6,567 nt of DNA, taken from the NCBI GenBank assembly GCA_013151315.1, contig JAADIN010000272.1, positions 1-6,567 on the forward strand, in the 5' to 3' direction. A program made the translations under genes and the position numbers. Below the pieces are notes generated by a model. It saw only the letters and a list, made by a program, of their open reading frames with translations, did no database searches and was not told where the DNA came from. Shown piece after piece: positions 6,318-6,567 of this stretch; within the stretch, counting starts at the first letter, position 1, and each line of letters starts with the position of its first letter. The stretch comes from Planctomycetota bacterium (GTDB lineage Bacteria > Planctomycetota > Planctomycetia > Pirellulales > Lacipirellulaceae).

Positions 6318-6346
6318 TTGCAGAAGACGCCCTCACCGGCGAGAAT
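6318..6346 (+). promoter_or_regulatory. Possible sigma-70-type promoter for the 6383 gene
   Basis: TTGCAG (6318-6323) and GAGAAT (6341-6346) are separated by 17 bp in the 141-bp spacer between the divergent glycosyltransferase and the 6383 gene. They match the consensus boxes at 3 and 4 of 6 positions respectively. It is well placed but weak. Confidence 0.25.
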
Positions 6347-6382
6347 AGCGATAGACCACTCGATACCTCTAGCCCAACTGCC

Positions 6383-6567
6383 ATGACGGACAAAAATCCA
6401 GCTCAAGAACCTGACGACGACTTCGAACTTGAACTCGAACCGATCGATCCCGAAATCGAAGCGCACCAACGTCGTCGGGCGATTCAAAAAACCCGCGCTG
6501 CGGAAGATTCCGTTGATGTCGATCAGCTCTACGAGGAAACCAACTCGGGGGAACCGGCCGATCCGAT
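6383..6567 (+). CDS. Acidic protein of unknown function (N-terminal part, runs off the window)
   Basis: From the ATG at 6383 the frame stays open to the window end (61 codons and 2 bases). The protein starts MTDKNPAQEPDDDFELELEP and continues with IDPEIEAHQRRRAIQKTRAAEDSVDVDQLYEE. It is strongly acidic and hydrophilic, with one basic patch (HQRRRAIQKTR) and no signal peptide or membrane segment so far. I do not recognise a family. Such acidic heads in planctomycete proteins can precede membrane segments, but that part lies outside the window. Coding is supported by the non-repetitive polar composition, the ATG, and the position divergent from the glycosyltransferase. On the opposite strand the same bases only give the unconvincing N-terminal extension of the glycosyltransferase ORF. 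Confidence 0.6.
   Translation, partial: MTDKNPAQEPDDDFELELEPIDPEIEAHQRRRAIQKTRAAEDSVDVDQLYEETNSGEPADP

Noticed and set aside
6242..6487. N-terminal extension of the glycosyltransferase
   Set aside because: Family members begin at the MRLLMTALGSYGDVHP-type motif (6241). The extension covers the divergent promoter region and the antisense of the 6383 gene.

Overview
The window looks like chromosomal DNA of a planctomycete, probably of the Pirellulales type. This is inferred from protein character rather than from a marker gene. The signs are a split glycine dehydrogenase (separate P-protein subunit 2), a LipM-like lipoate-pathway acyltransferase directly behind it, a short FHA protein with a long acidic tail, a small protein with a lysine-rich histone-like head, moderately GC-rich coding DNA with AT-rich spacers, and few Shine-Dalgarno sites. 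There is no rRNA, tRNA, CRISPR array, transposase or phage gene. This is mostly housekeeping and conserved-hypothetical territory.

Left part, + strand (1-2432). The tail of an upstream gene, possibly gcvPA, overlaps gcvPB by ATGA. gcvPB (81-1534) is complete in content but broken by a perfect 5-bp tandem duplication (CAAGG CAAGG, 414-423). Removing one copy restores a 482-residue protein. A compact AT-rich element of degenerate 7-bp units arranged as a large inverted repeat (about 1541-1633) fills the spacer. It supplies the start codon of the next gene, a LipM/LplA-family acyltransferase (1626-2432). The pair makes biochemical sense: the glycine cleavage H protein needs lipoate, and LipM-type enzymes load its octanoyl precursor.

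Middle part (2433-3926). A 290-bp spacer with only weak signals precedes a + strand FHA-domain protein (2723-3412). This converges on a - strand gene (3447-3926) for a small protein with a histone-H1-like basic head and a compact core. That gene has the clearest ribosome binding site in the window.

Right part (3927-6567). A 290-bp divergent spacer carries a cluster of CCGGTT repeats. It leads to a + strand TPR lipoprotein (4217-4945), which ends in a strong intrinsic terminator whose U-tract touches the stop codon of a convergent GT-B glycosyltransferase (4979-6241, - strand). Divergent from the glycosyltransferase, an acidic unknown protein starts at 6383 and runs off the window.

I found no convincing new multi-gene system. 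The items most worth a second look are the 5-bp duplication in gcvPB, the heptad inverted-repeat element between gcvPB and the lipM-like gene, the CCGGTT cluster, and the H1-like small protein.
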